Shown: positions 26,231 to 35,969, counted from the stretch's first letter. The stretch: 64,000 nucleotides of DNA from Granulicella sp. (GCA_025357875.1 JANYLK010000055.1:62001-126000), one strand, 5' to 3'. The notes: generated by a model not told the origin, from the letters alone. Numbers and translations are program-made.

Positions 26231-29183
26231 TATCCCGCGAACGGTCTTCGTGATTTACGAAATTCTGCTCGGGCTTTTAATGGCCGCGGCTACGGCCGGT
26301 GCCAGCGGGCCACGGTGGGTTGCGGGTCCGCCATACTTCACCGCGCGCGCAGGCACTCCGGTGGTGTGGTTTACCGCGCAGCCACTTTACTTTACCGATC
26401 CTGGCGATCTGAGTGCGTCCGTGAATCACGCAGCCGCCGATGCGATCGTCGCAGCCGCTGCGGGGGTGTGGAACGTGCCTACTTCGGCCATGGTGGTTAG
26501 CTACGGCGGTGCGATGGCCGAGCATGTAAGCAGCGCAAATGCCTACCTAAGCAGCAACGGGCCGGTGTTTCCGTCGGACATCCAGAGCAGCAACTATGCG
26601 GCGAAACAAATCGCGGTGATCTACGACAGCGACGGCTCAGTAACCGACATGCTGCTGGGTGGAGGTGCGAGTTCACCGGCGGAATGCCGCCAGAATGCGG
26701 TGACTGAAAGTGTTGACTCGATCGTTCCTGCGGGATTGATTCAGCATGCGATCGTGGTGTTGAACGGACGTTGCACCGGGCCCGCTCCGCAACAGCAGTT
26801 GCAGATGCAGTACCAGCTTCAGCGCGCATTCGGACGCGTGCTTGGCCTGGGCTGGTCGCAGACCAACGACAATGTATTCACCGGGATGCCGCAGCCGACC
26901 AACAACCAGGCACTGCATTGGCCGATCATGCATCCGATCGACATCGTGTGCGGGGCGTATACCTATCAATGCCTGCCGAAGCCGTTCACGCTGCGCGACG
27001 ACGATGTGTCGGCGATCTCGCAGCTTTATCCTTATATCAATTTTTCCAATCCAACTCCGCCCCCGCCCCCGCCGGGAAAGATCTGGACTTACACCCAGTC
27101 GAGCCGGGTGAATGGCACGGTGACCTTTCCTACTGGCGAGGGAATGCAGGGCGTGAATGTGGTGGCGCAGCGGCAGCAGGGTGGATGGAACATTCCTGAA
27201 GCGTGGTACGACACGTCGTCAGTGAGTGGATATCAGTTTCAACAGAATGGCGGGAACGCAGTGACGGGGCCGGTTGTCGGGATGGCCGGGAGCATGGGTT
27301 CGACCGACTTGTCGCTTGAGGGATCTTACGATTTGGCGTGGATTCCCGACATTGATCCCGGAGGCGCGCAGAACGGTGCGATGGTGGTGGTGGTAACGAC
27401 CGAGGCGATCAATCCGTTATATACCGGCGCGTACGCGGTGGGGCCCTATGTTGTGGGGGGTGTGACGCCTTCCGGTGCGACGGAGCGCCATCTGCTCAAC
27501 CAATATGCGCTGGAGCCTTATATGACTCCGTGGGCGGCGGTGCAGGGGAACTTCGCGCCCACCGATGCTGCGAGTGGCTGTGCCACTGGCGGCGATGGCG
27601 TGGAATCTTCGCCACTGCCGGTTGCTGCGGACGGTTTGTGGACTGGCGTGCTGTGCGCGCATGGTCATGCGGCATGGTCGAGCTTTGCGACCAAGGCGGG
27701 GCGGACCGCGACGCTCGAAGTCATCGCGCTGGATGAGAGCGGGTTCGCCACTACAGCGAAAGCTATGCCGCTGATCGGGGTGTGGGCGGCGACTGACGCG
27801 ACGGGTGCGCTGCCGACTGTGGCGGCGACGTCTGCGGCGTTCAACACGATCACGCTGGGTATGACGGCGGCGAGCGTAACAACGGCGCAGGCGAAGAGTC
27901 TGCGGTTTGTCATCGCGGATGCGCGCGGCGATGGGCGTCCTGACTTCGCATACCGCGCGCGCATGTTGTACGCGGATGCTATTGAGCCAGCGATCACCAG
28001 CGTGAATGGTGGACAGATCACAATCAGTGGAATGGGCTTTCGCTCGGACAATGTGGTGATGGTGAACGGCGTGGCTGCGGCAGTGTCCAGTTGGAGCTCG
28101 ACCAGTATCGTCGCGGTGGCGCCCGTGAAGAGTGCGTTTCGCGCTAATCCGGCTGGGGCGGTCGACGTCGCGGTGGTCGATCTCTCGACTGGCGGATCGA
28201 CGGTGATGACGGGGGCGCTTCGCTATGGCGGTGTTGCACCGGACTTGATGAGGCTGGTCTCCGCACCTGCGGATTCGCTTGCGGTTGGGACGGTCGCGGC
28301 GACACCGTTCTCCGTGCGTGTGTTGTTGAGCGATGGAGTGACTCCGGTTGTGGGATTACCAGTGACGTTTTCGGTTGCGACTGGAAGCGCGCGGCTTGGA
28401 GCATGCACGGCGACCCCGTGCGTGACGTTGACCGACGCGACCGGCATGGCATCGACCACCGTGATGCCGACCGCGTTCGGCGCCGTGACCATACAGGGGG
28501 CGGCAGTGGGCGCGGTGCAGACGGCTGGATTCTTCTCGGTTCTGCGAGATATCGCAGCGATGAAGTGTGTCGCGTACGTCGCTGCCGGAGCCACCGTCGC
28601 ATGGACTCCGCAGGTGAGCGTTGCGCAGAACGGCGCGGCGGCAGCGGGCACGGTGGTGCAGTGGACAGCTTCTGGCGCGATGAGGCTGGCGCAGGATTTG
28701 AGCGTAGCCAACGCGCTGGGGCTGGCGGAAGTTTTCACTGTTGTAGGGCCTCTTTCGGCAGGTGGGCAGGCGAGCGCGCAGGCATGTGCGTGGACGACGG
28801 TGTGCGCGAACTTCACCGCATTGGGAGTTGATGAACCGGCTTGGCGGTTAGTGGTGATGAACGGTGCGAGGCAGATTGTGGTGGCGACCGGGATGTTCTT
28901 GCCCGTGATTCTGATGGTGACCGATAGCAGCGGCAATCCCGTCGCAGGCGCGCCGGTCGCGGTGTATCAGACAGTCGATGCAGCGAACATGCCTTGTCCA
29001 GCGCGGGGAAGATGTCCGATTGCGCCGGTGCTGGCTGCGTCCCGGGCAGCGGCGATCTCAGACGCAGATGGATTGGTCAGCGTGACTCCGATGCAGATTC
29101 CGGGCGTTGGCGAGGTGACCAACATCGCTGCGGCAGCTGGGACGCAGGGCTTCGTTTCGCTATCCATCGCGCAGCAGCCTTGA
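26217..29183 (+). CDS. Large secreted protein with degenerate matrixin-like motif, IPT/TIG and Ig-like domains
   Basis: A 988-aa exported protein with signal peptide in residues 1-30 (LLGLLMAAATAGASG). Residues about 40-275 resemble matrixin-type metalloprotease domains, but the zinc motif is destroyed: RAFGRVLGLGW stands where HExxHxxGxxH is expected. A proline run (PTPPPPPPGK) near residue 285 forms a linker. An IPT/TIG-like domain lies near residues 580-680 (AITSVNGGQITISGMGF), followed by invasin/Big-1-like Ig domains with VVGLPVTFSVATG and GNPVAGAPVAV motifs. It has several cysteines, unusual for this locus. It is the coupled partner of the 25490 gene. I infer a non-catalytic surface-binding protein. 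Confidence 0.8.
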   Translation: MSHANIPRTVFVIYEILLGLLMAAATAGASGPRWVAGPPYFTARAGTPVVWFTAQPLYFTDPGDLSASVNHAAADAIVAAAAGVWNVPTSAMVVSYGGAMAEHVSSANAYLSSNGPVFPSDIQSSNYAAKQIAVIYDSDGSVTDMLLGGGASSPAECRQNAVTESVDSIVPAGLIQHAIVVLNGRCTGPAPQQQLQMQYQLQRAFGRVLGLGWSQTNDNVFTGMPQPTNNQALHWPIMHPIDIVCGAYTYQCLPKPFTLRDDDVSAISQLYPYINFSNPTPPPPPPGKIWTYTQSSRVNGTVTFPTGEGMQGVNVVAQRQQGGWNIPEAWYDTSSVSGYQFQQNGGNAVTGPVVGMAGSMGSTDLSLEGSYDLAWIPDIDPGGAQNGAMVVVVTTEAINPLYTGAYAVGPYVVGGVTPSGATERHLLNQYALEPYMTPWAAVQGNFAPTDAASGCATGGDGVESSPLPVAADGLWTGVLCAHGHAAWSSFATKAGRTATLEVIALDESGFATTAKAMPLIGVWAATDATGALPTVAATSAAFNTITLGMTAASVTTAQAKSLRFVIADARGDGRPDFAYRARMLYADAIEPAITSVNGGQITISGMGFRSDNVVMVNGVAAAVSSWSSTSIVAVAPVKSAFRANPAGAVDVAVVDLSTGGSTVMTGALRYGGVAPDLMRLVSAPADSLAVGTVAATPFSVRVLLSDGVTPVVGLPVTFSVATGSARLGACTATPCVTLTDATGMASTTVMPTAFGAVTIQGAAVGAVQTAGFFSVLRDIAAMKCVAYVAAGATVAWTPQVSVAQNGAAAAGTVVQWTASGAMRLAQDLSVANALGLAEVFTVVGPLSAGGQASAQACAWTTVCANFTALGVDEPAWRLVVMNGARQIVVATGMFLPVILMVTDSSGNPVAGAPVAVYQTVDAANMPCPARGRCPIAPVLAASRAAAISDADGLVSVTPMQIPGVGEVTNIAAAAGTQGFVSLSIAQQP

Positions 29184-29205
29184 CCATTCTCTAAGCACTG
29201 CGTTT

Positions 29206-29225
29206 TAGGCCCGAAAGCCCGGATT
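29206..29225. repeat. Dispersed AGGC-CGAAAGCCCGGATT element
   Basis: AGGCCCGAAAGCCCGGATT resembles AGGCTGAAGCCCGGATT at 50114 and GAGCTAAAGCCCGTATT at 22068. It lies 23 bases after the large secreted protein. A CCTCCGG/CCGGAGG hairpin follows at about 29272-29294. Confidence 0.45.
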
Positions 29226-29361
29226 GCCCCAGACGTTATATCTTGGATAAGGAACGATTGCGATCTCCACCCTCCGGACCCTGGCGCCCGGAGGTCGATT
29301 TGCAATACGGCCAGGTCCGACAGCCAAGGCGCGCTACGAGCCGCACCCGATTTGGAGATGA

Positions 29362-30099
29362 ATGCCAAGAATGACGAAGAAGATTGAGATGGGAATCGAC
29401 TGGTCCGCCAAGGTTCCAATGTACAGCCGAAGAGCTACCCGCCTCGCGGCGATCGGATTGGCCTGCATGCTTCCGGCGACGGCCCGCAATGCACAGGCGC
29501 AGACCAAGCTTGGGCTAGCCGCACCCGTCACCTACGATAATAAATATGAGTTGTACGGCGGCCTGAACTACATGAACTTCAAGGCTGGCGAGAACCTGCC
29601 CAAGCGCATGAATCTTGGCGGCGCAGAGATTGAAGGCACCTGGTGGGTAACGCCGAAGCTGGGCGTGGCGGCAGAATATCGCGGCGGAGCGGGCACCACG
29701 CAGGTCTTCCCCATTGGCAATGCATTTGGCATTCACCGGCCCCTGGTTTACATGAATATGGGCTTGGCCGGCGTGCAGTATCGAGGGCCGAAGAATCAGT
29801 ATGCGGCGCTCAACTACCATGCGCTGGGAGGAATTGCGAGTGGTGTCTTCGACGGCGGAACCCAGGGCGCGGGAGCTACTCCGGGTGCCAGCGCGACTTC
29901 AAATGCGCAGATTGTGGGTCTGTATAACAACCATACGGCGCCGATCGTTGCGCTGGGCGGTAGTCTCGACTTCAACCGCTCGAAGAACTGGGCGTTTCGC
30001 CTGTCGCCGGATTTGATTCTGGAACGCTTCGGCAACGAGACGCGGGAGTTCTTCGCGATCTCCGGCGGCGTTGTCTACCGGTTCCCGTTGAAGAAGTAG
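29362..30099 (+). CDS. Outer-membrane beta-barrel protein
   Basis: A 245-aa exported protein. The signal peptide is in residues 20-47 (LAAIGLACMLPATARNAQAQ); the start at 29419 (MYSRRATRL) would place it at the very N-terminus and is a good alternative. The mature part consists of alternating hydrophobic strands with aromatic girdles (KYELYGGLNYMNF, KNQYAALNYHALGG), typical of a small OmpA/OmpW-type barrel of about eight strands. The last strand ends VVYRFPLKK, slightly unlike the canonical terminal Phe. No substrate can be inferred. It stands alone between two repeat-bearing intergenic regions. Confidence 0.75.
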   Translation: MPRMTKKIEMGIDWSAKVPMYSRRATRLAAIGLACMLPATARNAQAQTKLGLAAPVTYDNKYELYGGLNYMNFKAGENLPKRMNLGGAEIEGTWWVTPKLGVAAEYRGGAGTTQVFPIGNAFGIHRPLVYMNMGLAGVQYRGPKNQYAALNYHALGGIASGVFDGGTQGAGATPGASATSNAQIVGLYNNHTAPIVALGGSLDFNRSKNWAFRLSPDLILERFGNETREFFAISGGVVYRFPLKK

Positions 30100-30125
30100 T
30101 AGTAGTGGGAATTTTCGCTGCGTGA

Positions 30126-30169
30126 GGCAAAGGCAACTACGGAGATTCTGGCTGCGCCAGAATGACGAC
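30126..30169. repeat. Dispersed GAGATTCT...AGAATGACGA element, copy 1
   Basis: GGCAACTACGGAGATTCTGG and then CAGAATGACGAC, with an internal hairpin ATTCTGG/CCAGAAT. Similar copies lie at 35206 and 50041. It ends just before the DUF721 gene and supplies the false ATG used by the tracker at 30162. Confidence 0.7.
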
Positions 30170-30188
30170 ATTGGCGAGGCAGGTTGCA

Positions 30189-30470
30189 ATGGAAGTGATG
30201 AGAGATGTGCTGCGCGGATCCTTGAGTAAGAGCCTGCGCGGCATTTGCGACGAAGACCGGTTGGCTGCGGCGTGGACGGTAGCGTGCGGATGCGCGATGG
30301 CGGATCGCGGACGAGTGGTTGGCTACGATGCGGGCGTGGTGCGGATCGAGGTGGCCGACGCGGTTTGGTTGCGCCAGATGATCTCGTTACGCAGCGTGTT
30401 GGAGCGCGAGATGGCCCGCATCGCAGGACTGCCGGTGAGCGGCATACGCTTTGAACTACAAAAGGGTTGA
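30189..30470 (+). CDS. DUF721/DciA-like protein
   Basis: A 93-aa protein of the DUF721 family. The recognisable core is VWLRQMISLRSVLEREMARIAG with the upstream AAAWTVACGCAMADRGRVVGYD, the pattern of the N-terminal domain of DciA, which helps load the replicative helicase in bacteria lacking DnaC. The ATG at 30189 (MEVMRDVL) is chosen because the tracker start at 30162 falls inside a dispersed repeat; GGCAGG lies upstream. It is shorter than full DciA (about 150 aa), so only the core domain is present. gatC follows 22 bp downstream, which suggests cotranscription with gatCA. Confidence 0.7.
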   Translation: MEVMRDVLRGSLSKSLRGICDEDRLAAAWTVACGCAMADRGRVVGYDAGVVRIEVADAVWLRQMISLRSVLEREMARIAGLPVSGIRFELQKG

Positions 30471-30492
30471 GAACCGATAGGAGAAAGTGCGA

Positions 30493-30819
30493 ATGGCTAA
30501 TGCTGCCGGCGTAACCATCGACGAAGTTCTGCGAGTCGCGGAGTTGGCGAACCTCGATCTGACCAGCGAGGAAGTTCCGCGGATGCAGCGCGACTTGAAC
30601 GCCATCCTGGGCCACATCGCGGAGTTGAATGAATTAGACACGACCGGCGTTCCCGCAATGTCGCAAGTCGGCGAAATGCTCGGCACGGCTGCTGAATTGA
30701 CCGGCGCGAGCCTGCGTGTGGATGCGGTGCAGCCATCTCTGAATCGTGCCGCGGTGATGGCTTCGGCGCCGGAGAGTGATGGGCGATTCTTCAAAGTGCC
30801 GAAGGTGATTGAGAGATAG
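30493..30819 (+). CDS. gatC: Asp-tRNA(Asn)/Glu-tRNA(Gln) amidotransferase subunit C
   Basis: A 108-aa GatC. It stabilises the GatAB complex that amidates misacylated Glu-tRNA(Gln) and Asp-tRNA(Asn). The signature is [21 protein letters not shown] at the N-terminus and [13 protein letters not shown] at the end, with typical length. The ATG at 30493 has AGGAG at an ideal distance; the tracker used a GTG two codons upstream. gatA follows 34 bp downstream. The gap holds a short direct repeat of TAGGTAT. The gatB gene is not in the window. Confidence 0.93.
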   Translation: MANAAGVTIDEVLRVAELANLDLTSEEVPRMQRDLNAILGHIAELNELDTTGVPAMSQVGEMLGTAAELTGASLRVDAVQPSLNRAAVMASAPESDGRFFKVPKVIER

Positions 30820-30853
30820 GTACCAGGTATTAGGTATTAGGTTCGAGGGCGCG

Positions 30854-32299
30854 ATGAGTTTGGGTAGCATGACGATTGATTTGATTCGGACGGCGGTTGC
30901 GAGTGGCGCTACTACTGCGACCGCAGTGGCTGAGCAGCACTATGCAAAGATCGCGGCGGAGGATGGGCCGGACGGCAAAAACATTCACAGCTTTCTTGCG
31001 CTGAGCAAGGACCGTGCGTTGGCGCAGGCGGCGAAGATCGACGCAATGGTCGCGAAGGGCGATGCGCTGCCGGTGTTGGTTGGTGTTCCGGTAGGCATCA
31101 AGGACGTGCTGACGATGGTGGGTTCGCCTGCGACTGCGGGTTCGAAAATTTTGCAGGGCTACATGCCGCCGTACGACGCGACTGTTGTGCAGCGACTGGA
31201 GGCTGCGGGCGCTGTGATCCTTGGCAAGATGAACTGCGACGAGTTTGCGATGGGCTCGTCGAATGAGAATTCGGCCTATGGGCCGGTGCTGAATCCGTGG
31301 GCGCTGGATCGTGTGCCGGGCGGGTCGAGCGGCGGGTCGGCGGCGGCGGTAGCGGCGGGCTTCTGCGTGGCGTCGTTGGGCACGGATACAGGCGGATCGA
31401 TTCGCCAGCCGGCTGCATTTTGCGGAGTGGTGGGAATGCTGCCGACGTATGGCCGCATCTCGCGTTACGGGCTGATTGCGTTCGCGTCGTCGCTGGATCG
31501 CGTGGGACCGTTTGCCACCAACGTGCGCGATGCGGCAACGATGCTCGGCGTACTCGCGGGCAAGGACGTGTTGGATGCGACGAGTTCCGAGCGGCCAGTC
31601 GGCGATTACGTTGGCGCACTGGAGAAGCCGGTTGGCGGGCTGAGGATCGGCGTTCCGGCAGAGTACTTCGGCGATGGGCTTGACCCGGAGATTCGTGCTG
31701 CGATTGAGAAGGCGATTGATGGACTGCACGCTTCTGGCTGCGAAGTGAAGCAGATCTCGCTGCCGCATACCAAGTACGCGATTCCGACGTACTACGTGAT
31801 TGCGACGGCGGAGGCTTCGGCGAATCTTTCACGATTCGATGGCGTGCGCTTCGGCCTGCGTGCCGGCGAGGCGAAGACCCTGTCGGCGATGTATCGCGAG
31901 ACGCGCGACCAGGGATTCGGCGCGGAGGTGAAGCGTAGAATCCTGCTGGGCACGTATGCGCTGTCGGCCGGATACTACGACGCTTACTATCGCAAAGCGC
32001 AGCAGGTTCGCACGCTGCTGACTCGCGACTTTCTTGCGGCATTCAGCGAGGTGGACGCGATCGTTGCACCGGTTACGCCGACGCCAGCTTTTAAACTGGG
32101 CGCGAAGACGGACGATCCGGTACAGATGTATCTCGAGGACATCTACTCGGTCGCGGCGAGCCTCGCGGGCATATGCGGCATCAGCGTTCCGTGCGGCGAT
32201 ACAGCGGCAGGTCTACCAATGGGCGTGCAGGTGATGGGGCGGCACTTCGACGAAGAGACGATGCTGCGGGTGGCGCTGGCAATTGAAACTGCGCAGTAA
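30854..32299 (+). CDS. gatA: Asp-tRNA(Asn)/Glu-tRNA(Gln) amidotransferase subunit A
   Basis: A 481-aa GatA, the amidase subunit that releases ammonia from glutamine. The Ser-cis-Ser-Lys triad is visible: Lys83 in VGIKDV, the cis-Ser in [13 protein letters not shown] and the nucleophile Ser in [10 protein letters not shown]. Length is normal and the sequence is intact. The tracker start at 30809 is a TTG inside gatC; the ATG at 30854 is preferred. It is the second gene of a gatC-gatA pair, with gatB elsewhere. Confidence 0.95.
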   Translation: MSLGSMTIDLIRTAVASGATTATAVAEQHYAKIAAEDGPDGKNIHSFLALSKDRALAQAAKIDAMVAKGDALPVLVGVPVGIKDVLTMVGSPATAGSKILQGYMPPYDATVVQRLEAAGAVILGKMNCDEFAMGSSNENSAYGPVLNPWALDRVPGGSSGGSAAAVAAGFCVASLGTDTGGSIRQPAAFCGVVGMLPTYGRISRYGLIAFASSLDRVGPFATNVRDAATMLGVLAGKDVLDATSSERPVGDYVGALEKPVGGLRIGVPAEYFGDGLDPEIRAAIEKAIDGLHASGCEVKQISLPHTKYAIPTYYVIATAEASANLSRFDGVRFGLRAGEAKTLSAMYRETRDQGFGAEVKRRILLGTYALSAGYYDAYYRKAQQVRTLLTRDFLAAFSEVDAIVAPVTPTPAFKLGAKTDDPVQMYLEDIYSVAASLAGICGISVPCGDTAAGLPMGVQVMGRHFDEETMLRVALAIETAQ

Positions 32300-32361
32300 T
32301 AAATAGGGTGCTTCGATTTGATGACGCGACAACTTGAACCGCCGATATTGCCTCTTGCAGA

Positions 32362-32823
32362 ATGGAAAAGTTACCAGTGAGGCATGCAATGGAGAAGCAG
32401 CCGCTCGAAGTTCAGACTCGGACGACGAACGATTGGTTTGGACGCTTTGCTGCGGTTACTTCCAGTTGGCTCGGCTCCAAGTGGGGCTTCTCTGGCGCGG
32501 CGTTACTTGTAGTTGCGTGGGCGGCATCGGGTCCGCTCTTCCACTACTCCGACGGCTGGCAACTCATCATCAACACGGGCACGAACGTCATCACGTTCAT
32601 CATGGTTTTTCTGATCCAGAACACGCAGAACCGGGATGCGCGCGCCATCAACCTGAAATTGGATGAGTTGATTCGGGCTATCGATCAGGCCGGCAACAAC
32701 ATGATCGATATTGAAGACCTGAGTGACCTGGAACTGGACGAGCTGCAGACGCGCTACGAAAAGGTAAGGGCTGCATGCCTGGCTCGTGAGGCGCGCGACA
32801 AGCACAGCGGAGAGCTGAAGTAG
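32362..32823 (+). CDS. Low-affinity iron permease-like small membrane protein
   Basis: A 153-aa inner-membrane protein. Two transmembrane helices (ALLVVAWAASGPLF and LIINTGTNVITFIMVFLIQ) precede NTQNRDARAINLKLDELIRAI, the signature of the low-affinity iron permease family PF04120. The C-terminal half is an amphipathic or coiled-coil region (LELDELQTRYEKVRAACLA). Iron transport was claimed for fungal members but bacterial ones are poorly characterised, so the function is uncertain. The ATG at 32389 (MEKQPLEV) is an alternative start. It is convergent with the large hydrolase gene. Confidence 0.8.
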   Translation: MEKLPVRHAMEKQPLEVQTRTTNDWFGRFAAVTSSWLGSKWGFSGAALLVVAWAASGPLFHYSDGWQLIINTGTNVITFIMVFLIQNTQNRDARAINLKLDELIRAIDQAGNNMIDIEDLSDLELDELQTRYEKVRAACLAREARDKHSGELK

Positions 32824-32832
32824 CCGTATGCG

Positions 32833-35139
32833 CTATGGGGCACCCGGAAGTTGGGGCGAAGTCAGGCTGAGGCGCGGGCCGAGGATGCGGACCAGATCGG
32901 GGATGTCGTATTTCAGCAGCACGCCGGGCAGGATGTCCTGCGGAGCGTCGATCGGCAGCTCCGCGTCGAGCAGACTGCGGTAGCTTTCGAGAGTGTGATC
33001 GATGGTGATGTGTTTCAGGCGCGGGTCGAGCACAGCCGCGTGGAGCAGTACCAGGCCGAGGTGCCCGCTGGCTTCGGCAGTGATGTTGTTGGGCTCTTCG
33101 GTGTAACCGGTAGAGAAGAGGTCGACCACGCGGATGACATCGTCCACGCGCATGCCAAGCAGCGTCTTGCCAACTAACTGGGCGCGGAGTTCGATGATGT
33201 AGAACGGGCCGAGCAGTGAGGACTTGGTGTCTTCAACGCCCGGAGGCGACGGGCGGGGCGCGGCAACGAAGACGGCGGTGCCAGCCTTCGCAAGCGAGCG
33301 GAAACGATCGATCTCACCGGCACGCTGGACGTCTAATGAGCCATCGAGGCTGTCGCGGAGGAGAAGCAGCGTGGGATGTTTTCCTTCCGTCGTCGGACGA
33401 TAGAACTCAGCGTCGATGGTGATGCCTGGATCCGTGGCGAGCCTGAGGCGGTGGCGGATGTGATCCGGATCTTCCGGGCTGGAAGCGGCGCTCACGGGAG
33501 ATGGTGTTCCGGGAACGGCTTCGGCGTTGGTGACTTCGCGAATGTCGGTCTGGAGTTGGAGGAGGGTCTGAGGATGGACTGGCGGGTGGATTTTTTCTGC
33601 TGCTCGCTTGATGGTGAGGGTGTGGACGGTTGCACTGCCCTGATAACTAGTCGCAACCTGTCCGGTTGGGGTGACTTGCAATGCTTCGGTGGGTATGCCG
33701 GGGATGGAATCTGGTGGCGGAATGGTCAAAGTCGTTGTGGCGTGAGCGGGGCTTTCGGGGTCCTTCGACTGCGCGCTGCGCGCTCCGCTCAGGATGACGG
33801 AGTTTGTGGCGGGCGGGGACGGCACGATCGGCTTTGCGGTGGAATGGGCGAGATGAATCAGGAAGAAGCGGACGATGTCAGGGTACAGCGGGCGCAGGTT
33901 TCCATGGCCGCCGATGCCGGCGATGACTTGTAGCGGGGCGGTGGGGGCGATGATGTTCGGAGTGTCGGGATTCAGCGTTGGGCCGGTTGGCGTGAGCGGC
34001 ATGGGCGCGTTCGTTGGCGTGCCGGCAGCGGTGGAGTCGAAGAGCGCGTAGAAGCGCCGGGCTTCGGTAGCGGAGGCGAGCAGTCCGGCCCAGGGAAACA
34101 TGTCGGAGACGGTGCCGACGATGGCGTAGGGACGCGGCGCCACGAGTTCAACCCAGTCGGCGAAGTCGAAGCCGGAGGAGATGAAGTTGGGGATGGATTG
34201 TTCTGCATCCTGCGGGCCGAGCGTGGGCAGAAGCGTGTCCATCGTAGTGATGTAGCAGGCGGTGGCTACGGCGTGAATGCGGCGGTCGGCAGCGGCTAAC
34301 ATTGCGGTCATGACTCCGCCGCCGGAGCAGCCGAAGGCTCCTATGCGCTCGGAGTCGATCTCCGGCCGGGAGACGAGGTAGTCGACGGCGCGCATTCCGT
34401 CCCAGACGAAGAAGCGGGCTACTGCGTCGCCGATCAGAGTGGGTTGAAGGCCGGCCTCGGCGTGCTCGCCGGTTGATGCGCCTGCGAGAGATTTGCCGGG
34501 ATGAGCGGGGTCGGGATACTGGAGCCGTTCGCCCTGGCCGATGGGGTCGTAGGAGAGTACGGCGAATCCATTGCGCGCGAGGGTGGATGCGATGGCGTAA
34601 TCGGTGGCCTTACCCGTGGCTCCGTGGCCGGGGGCGATAACTATGGCCGGAAGTTTTTGTATTCCCGCGGTCGGCGATGAGACCGCCGAACGTGGGGTAC
34701 CCGAGTCTTGTGGGATGATCGGACTTTGTGGGTCAGGTAGATAAAGCAGCGCAGTTACAGGAAAGTCTGGTTGCGAGTCGAAGAGGATTTTTTCGATGCG
34801 GAAGCCGTCGAGTTGAGTACTCCCCAGTACCTTTGCGTTGAGGGGCGTCTTTTCAAAGCTGCCGCCAACTAATCCAAGTATTTGAGCGCGAACCTCGTGT
34901 TGGCGTGCCTCGGCCTGCGCTCGGGTAGTGATGGCGGCGATAGCAGCCCGGCGTACAGAGGTCTGCTGCGCGGCGATGTCGTCTAAATATTTGTTGAGTT
35001 GATTGCGGCCGGCTTGCGCAGGACTATTGGGATCGGGCTTCGTCGATGGTGCAGGGCGTGTTGAGGACGTCGTCTGCGAGAGTGCAACGGATGAGAGGGA
35101 AATGAGTGCGCAGAGAGCGGCAGTGGAGGGGAATCGCAT
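32833..35139 (-). CDS. Secreted alpha/beta-hydrolase, acetyl-xylan-esterase-like
   Basis: A 768-aa exported hydrolase. The signal peptide covers residues 1-21 (ALISLSSVALSQ). The first alpha/beta-hydrolase domain has LPAIVIAPGHGATGK (oxyanion region) and the nucleophile elbow GCSGGG with Ser272; the sequence resembles the AXE1/dienelactone-hydrolase group. A second half (residues about 500-768) looks like another partial hydrolase domain (HPTLLLLRDSLDG) without a clear nucleophile. Between them is a short in-frame dispersed repeat that encodes SVILSGARSAQSKDPE. The gene may act on acetylated xylan together with the GH115/GH79 enzymes elsewhere in the window; that link is inference. Confidence 0.82.
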   Translation of the reverse strand: MRFPSTAALCALISLSSVALSQTTSSTRPAPSTKPDPNSPAQAGRNQLNKYLDDIAAQQTSVRRAAIAAITTRAQAEARQHEVRAQILGLVGGSFEKTPLNAKVLGSTQLDGFRIEKILFDSQPDFPVTALLYLPDPQSPIIPQDSGTPRSAVSSPTAGIQKLPAIVIAPGHGATGKATDYAIASTLARNGFAVLSYDPIGQGERLQYPDPAHPGKSLAGASTGEHAEAGLQPTLIGDAVARFFVWDGMRAVDYLVSRPEIDSERIGAFGCSGGGVMTAMLAAADRRIHAVATACYITTMDTLLPTLGPQDAEQSIPNFISSGFDFADWVELVAPRPYAIVGTVSDMFPWAGLLASATEARRFYALFDSTAAGTPTNAPMPLTPTGPTLNPDTPNIIAPTAPLQVIAGIGGHGNLRPLYPDIVRFFLIHLAHSTAKPIVPSPPATNSVILSGARSAQSKDPESPAHATTTLTIPPPDSIPGIPTEALQVTPTGQVATSYQGSATVHTLTIKRAAEKIHPPVHPQTLLQLQTDIREVTNAEAVPGTPSPVSAASSPEDPDHIRHRLRLATDPGITIDAEFYRPTTEGKHPTLLLLRDSLDGSLDVQRAGEIDRFRSLAKAGTAVFVAAPRPSPPGVEDTKSSLLGPFYIIELRAQLVGKTLLGMRVDDVIRVVDLFSTGYTEEPNNITAEASGHLGLVLLHAAVLDPRLKHITIDHTLESYRSLLDAELPIDAPQDILPGVLLKYDIPDLVRILGPRLSLTSPQLPGAP
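33757..33800. repeat. Dispersed repeat inside the hydrolase gene
   Basis: On the minus strand CCGTCATCCTGAGCGGAGCG then CGCAGTCGAAGGACCCC, a well-known short repeat of this bacterial group. It is read in frame and encodes SVILSGARSAQSKDPE in the linker between the two hydrolase halves. Confidence 0.7.
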
Positions 35140-35364
35140 GGTCTTGCCTTGATACGCCAGTGGGAGGCAAAGGTCAAAAAAACGTCTCTCGATGCTGATT
35201 GTTGGCGGCAGAGAGCAACTACAGAGATTCTAGTTTCGCCAGAATGACGATTTTGTGGGGAGACCTCGGACTACCGGCCTCAAACCGTTAGCCTAAGTAC
35301 GCTGATTAGCAAATCGCGCAGACGTTTGCGCAGGTCGCAGTTATGATTTGGTATCCGCCGAACC
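35140..35364. repeat. Intergenic region with dispersed element copy 2
   Basis: No gene is visible. The element GAGATTCTAG then CAGAATGACGA at about 35206-35250 is the second copy of the family at 30126. The remaining sequence carries no clear promoter pair. Confidence 0.6.
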
Positions 35365-35877
35365 TTACCGGCCGGTTACGGGCTGAAGCTTCTTGACAAC
35401 CTCGTTCAACTGGTCCTGGATAGCGGCCAGGGAGTCCTGTTCCTTTCGCAACGCGCTCTCCGCGTCCTGAAGATCGTTCGCGCGGTCCTGGTCCTGGATC
35501 TTCATCATCGCCAGCGAAGACTTCAGTTGTTCCTCCACCTGCGTGAGCTGTCTTTTTTGTGCAGGGTCGATCGTAGCCCTGTCTCGGTCTTCGAATTGAG
35601 CGAGTTGTCCGGCAATATTCTTTTGCTGGGCCTGGATCTGCGCCACGTTTGACTTCAGAGTGTCGCGTCGCTGACTCGCCAGGTTCACCGCAGTCTGCTG
35701 TATCCCTAATTCGGTCAGCAGAATCTGGGTCGTTTCGCTGAGACGAACATCATTATGAAGTCCGCGCATTTCAACCAATATTGCTTGCAGCGTTTGGGAG
35801 TCCGTCTGAGTTGCCTGACCGAAGCAAGGCAGCACACTGAAAATTACAAGAAGAATGAACGTAGCAACGTATCTCAT
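35365..35877 (-). CDS. Secreted coiled-coil protein
   Basis: A 170-aa exported protein with a signal peptide in residues 1-21 (FILLVIFSVLPCFGQA). The mature part is almost entirely charged and heptad-like (LKSNVAQIQAQQKNIAGQL and LQDAESALRKEQDSLAAIQ), so it should form a long coiled coil. There is no catalytic motif. Its role is probably structural or chaperone-like in the periplasm. It stands alone, divergent from the DUF2461 gene. Confidence 0.78.
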   Translation of the reverse strand: MRYVATFILLVIFSVLPCFGQATQTDSQTLQAILVEMRGLHNDVRLSETTQILLTELGIQQTAVNLASQRRDTLKSNVAQIQAQQKNIAGQLAQFEDRDRATIDPAQKRQLTQVEEQLKSSLAMMKIQDQDRANDLQDAESALRKEQDSLAAIQDQLNEVVKKLQPVTGR

Positions 35878-35969
35878 CTGACCTCGTGACGAACAATTCG
35901 CTTATCGTACCGGAACGACAGCATGGAAGGCGTCAGCGGGTTAGCTGAACATATATAGTCGGAGAAAAG

